A DNA stretch of 64,000 nucleotides from CAMYLY01 sp036397755. GTDB taxonomy: Bacteria > Gemmatimonadota > Gemmatimonadetes > Gemmatimonadales > GWC2-71-9. Every line of letters starts with the position of its first letter. The first letter of the stretch is position 1. Position numbers and translations under genes: made by a program. The notes below the pieces were generated by a model, which made no database searches, had not been told where the DNA came from, and was given only the letters and a program-made list of their open reading frames with translations. Below are positions 63,380-64,000 of this stretch, piece by piece. The stretch is taken from assembly GCA_036397755.1 (NCBI GenBank), contig DASWII010000048.1, positions 1 to 64,000 of the forward strand, written 5' to 3'.

Positions 63380-64000
63380 CGCCCGGCGAGATCCATGGAC
63401 TTCCCATCGCCCAACGTGTCGAATTCCCGATTGATGTGAAACACGACGATGCCCATAATGAAGACGCCAACGAAGATGTCGAGCAGCACGCCCAACTCGA
63501 CCATGAACGGCACACGTTCCGACTGAGTCAAACCGAACACGTAGATCCCGTTCTCCAGCATCAGATAGCCCACGACCTGCGTCAGGGCCTTGATGCGCGT
63601 CGTGAGAACCAGAAACCCAACGATCACCGTCGCCAGCGCGACCGCGACGAGGAGCGAGCCCGCGGCATCGGGCAGCGGCAGGGCCTGCGCCGTGGCGAAT
63701 CCCACGGCCACGGCCACGGCGCCCAGCAGCAACGAGGCAACGTAGCCGATGCGCGGCTCGACCTCACGCCGCACGGCGGCCTCCCGGATCGCCCATGCGA
63801 GAAAGCGAGGAAGGAGAACAGCCTTGATAACGATCGTCCCGGTCGCGAGACCGATGGTATGCACGGACCAGGCGGGATGCAGCGCCAGCGGCAGCATCCC
63901 GAGCAGCAGGCCCTGGACGGCGATCGCGCGAATGCAGGTACCCAGCCTGGCCGTGCCCAGCACGGCGAAGTTCGTGAGGACGATCAACAGAAGGAGCAAC
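63376..64000 (-). CDS. HyfE-like membrane subunit, 5' partial
   Basis: At least 207 residues, running off the right edge; the TTG at 63999 is only the first possible start, and family length (about 215) suggests only a few residues are missing. Seven or so hydrophobic helices, including RAIAVQGLLLGMLPLAL and the late block VVGYLMLENGIYVFGL, match HyfE, the NuoK-related subunit of hydrogenase-4-type complexes. The glutamate in LMLENG is the expected membrane-buried residue. The HyfB and HyfC homologues are expected upstream, outside the window. Confidence 0.88.
   Translation of the reverse strand, partial: LLLLLIVLTNFAVLGTARLGTCIRAIAVQGLLLGMLPLALHPAWSVHTIGLATGTIVIKAVLLPRFLAWAIREAAVRREVEPRIGYVASLLLGAVAVAVGFATAQALPLPDAAGSLLVAVALATVIVGFLVLTTRIKALTQVVGYLMLENGIYVFGLTQSERVPFMVELGVLLDIFVGVFIMGIVVFHINREFDTLGDGKSMDLAGR

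Noticed and set aside
59580..64000. A genuine [NiFe] hydrogenase-4 or formate hydrogenlyase
   Set aside because: The large subunit has none of the four NiFe-ligating cysteines.

Overview
The window is a GC-rich, gene-dense bacterial chromosome segment with 51 protein-coding genes, one likely gene remnant, no tRNA or rRNA and no recognisable insertion sequence or CRISPR array. The gene content fits a Gram-negative, aerobic, heterotrophic bacterium. Supporting features are secreted lipoproteins, TolB-like propellers, an outer-membrane beta-barrel fusion, M1/M28/DUF885-type extracytoplasmic peptidases, a SURF1 oxidase assembly factor and a proton-translocating transhydrogenase. The style (BIG2-repeat surface proteins, peptidase-propeller-barrel fusions, a membrane Ser/Thr kinase) is what I would expect of Gemmatimonadota. 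That assignment is inference; no marker gene here proves it.

Layout. 1-8.5 kb: two very large tail-to-tail surface proteins built from Ig-like (BIG2) and propeller modules, then a small lipoprotein. 8.5-11.6 kb: two PLP enzymes (one with a Tat-type signal) separated by the apparent 3' remnant of a PIN-domain gene. 11.6-16.6 kb: a translationally coupled tkt-pgi-rpiA-SURF1 operon. 17-25.6 kb: aconitase, a patatin lipase, ArfB-like rescue factor, the three-gene pntAA-pntAB-pntB transhydrogenase operon and moaA. 25.6-35.2 kb: M1 aminopeptidase lipoprotein, an unknown protein with a strong terminator, an OsmC-DUF971-YdjM operon, a YheT hydrolase and a 1024-residue peptidase-propeller-barrel protein. 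35.2-43.4 kb: a leucine dehydrogenase-like enzyme, two AI-2E-type permeases around a TPR lipoprotein and a cardiolipin synthase, then a CoxG-XdhC-MocA molybdenum-hydroxylase maturation module. 43.4-48.1 kb: a small possibly ADP-ribosyltransferase-like protein, the queF-queC-queE-queD preQ0/preQ1 set, a CigR-like secreted protein and a Ser/Thr kinase. 48.1-59.5 kb: CutC, an ALDH7-like dehydrogenase, FKBP isomerase, isochorismatase-like hydrolase, DUF885 metallopeptidase, GreA, a glutamate-carboxypeptidase-II-like M28 peptidase, a DUF4139 protein and a Spy-like protein. 59.6-64 kb: four genes of a hydrogenase-4/complex-I-like membrane complex running off the right edge.

Central carbon and redox functions dominate: non-oxidative pentose phosphate and isomerase steps (Tkt, RpiA, Pgi), TCA (AcnA) and NADPH supply (Pnt). 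Cofactor supply is represented by MoaA plus XdhC/MocA (molybdenum cofactor) and QueD/E/C/F (queuosine).

Three patterns cut across genes. First, a TANNNT hexamer sits 5-11 nt upstream of the start codon of about a dozen genes, mostly without a Shine-Dalgarno sequence, suggesting many leaderless mRNAs. Second, operon partners repeatedly overlap by the four bases GTGA (seven cases against two ATGA). Third, the large subunit of the complex-I-like assembly at the right edge has lost all four NiFe-ligating cysteines, so it belongs with hydrogenase-related (Ehr-type) complexes whose substrate is unknown. I regard that complex as the best lead in the window.
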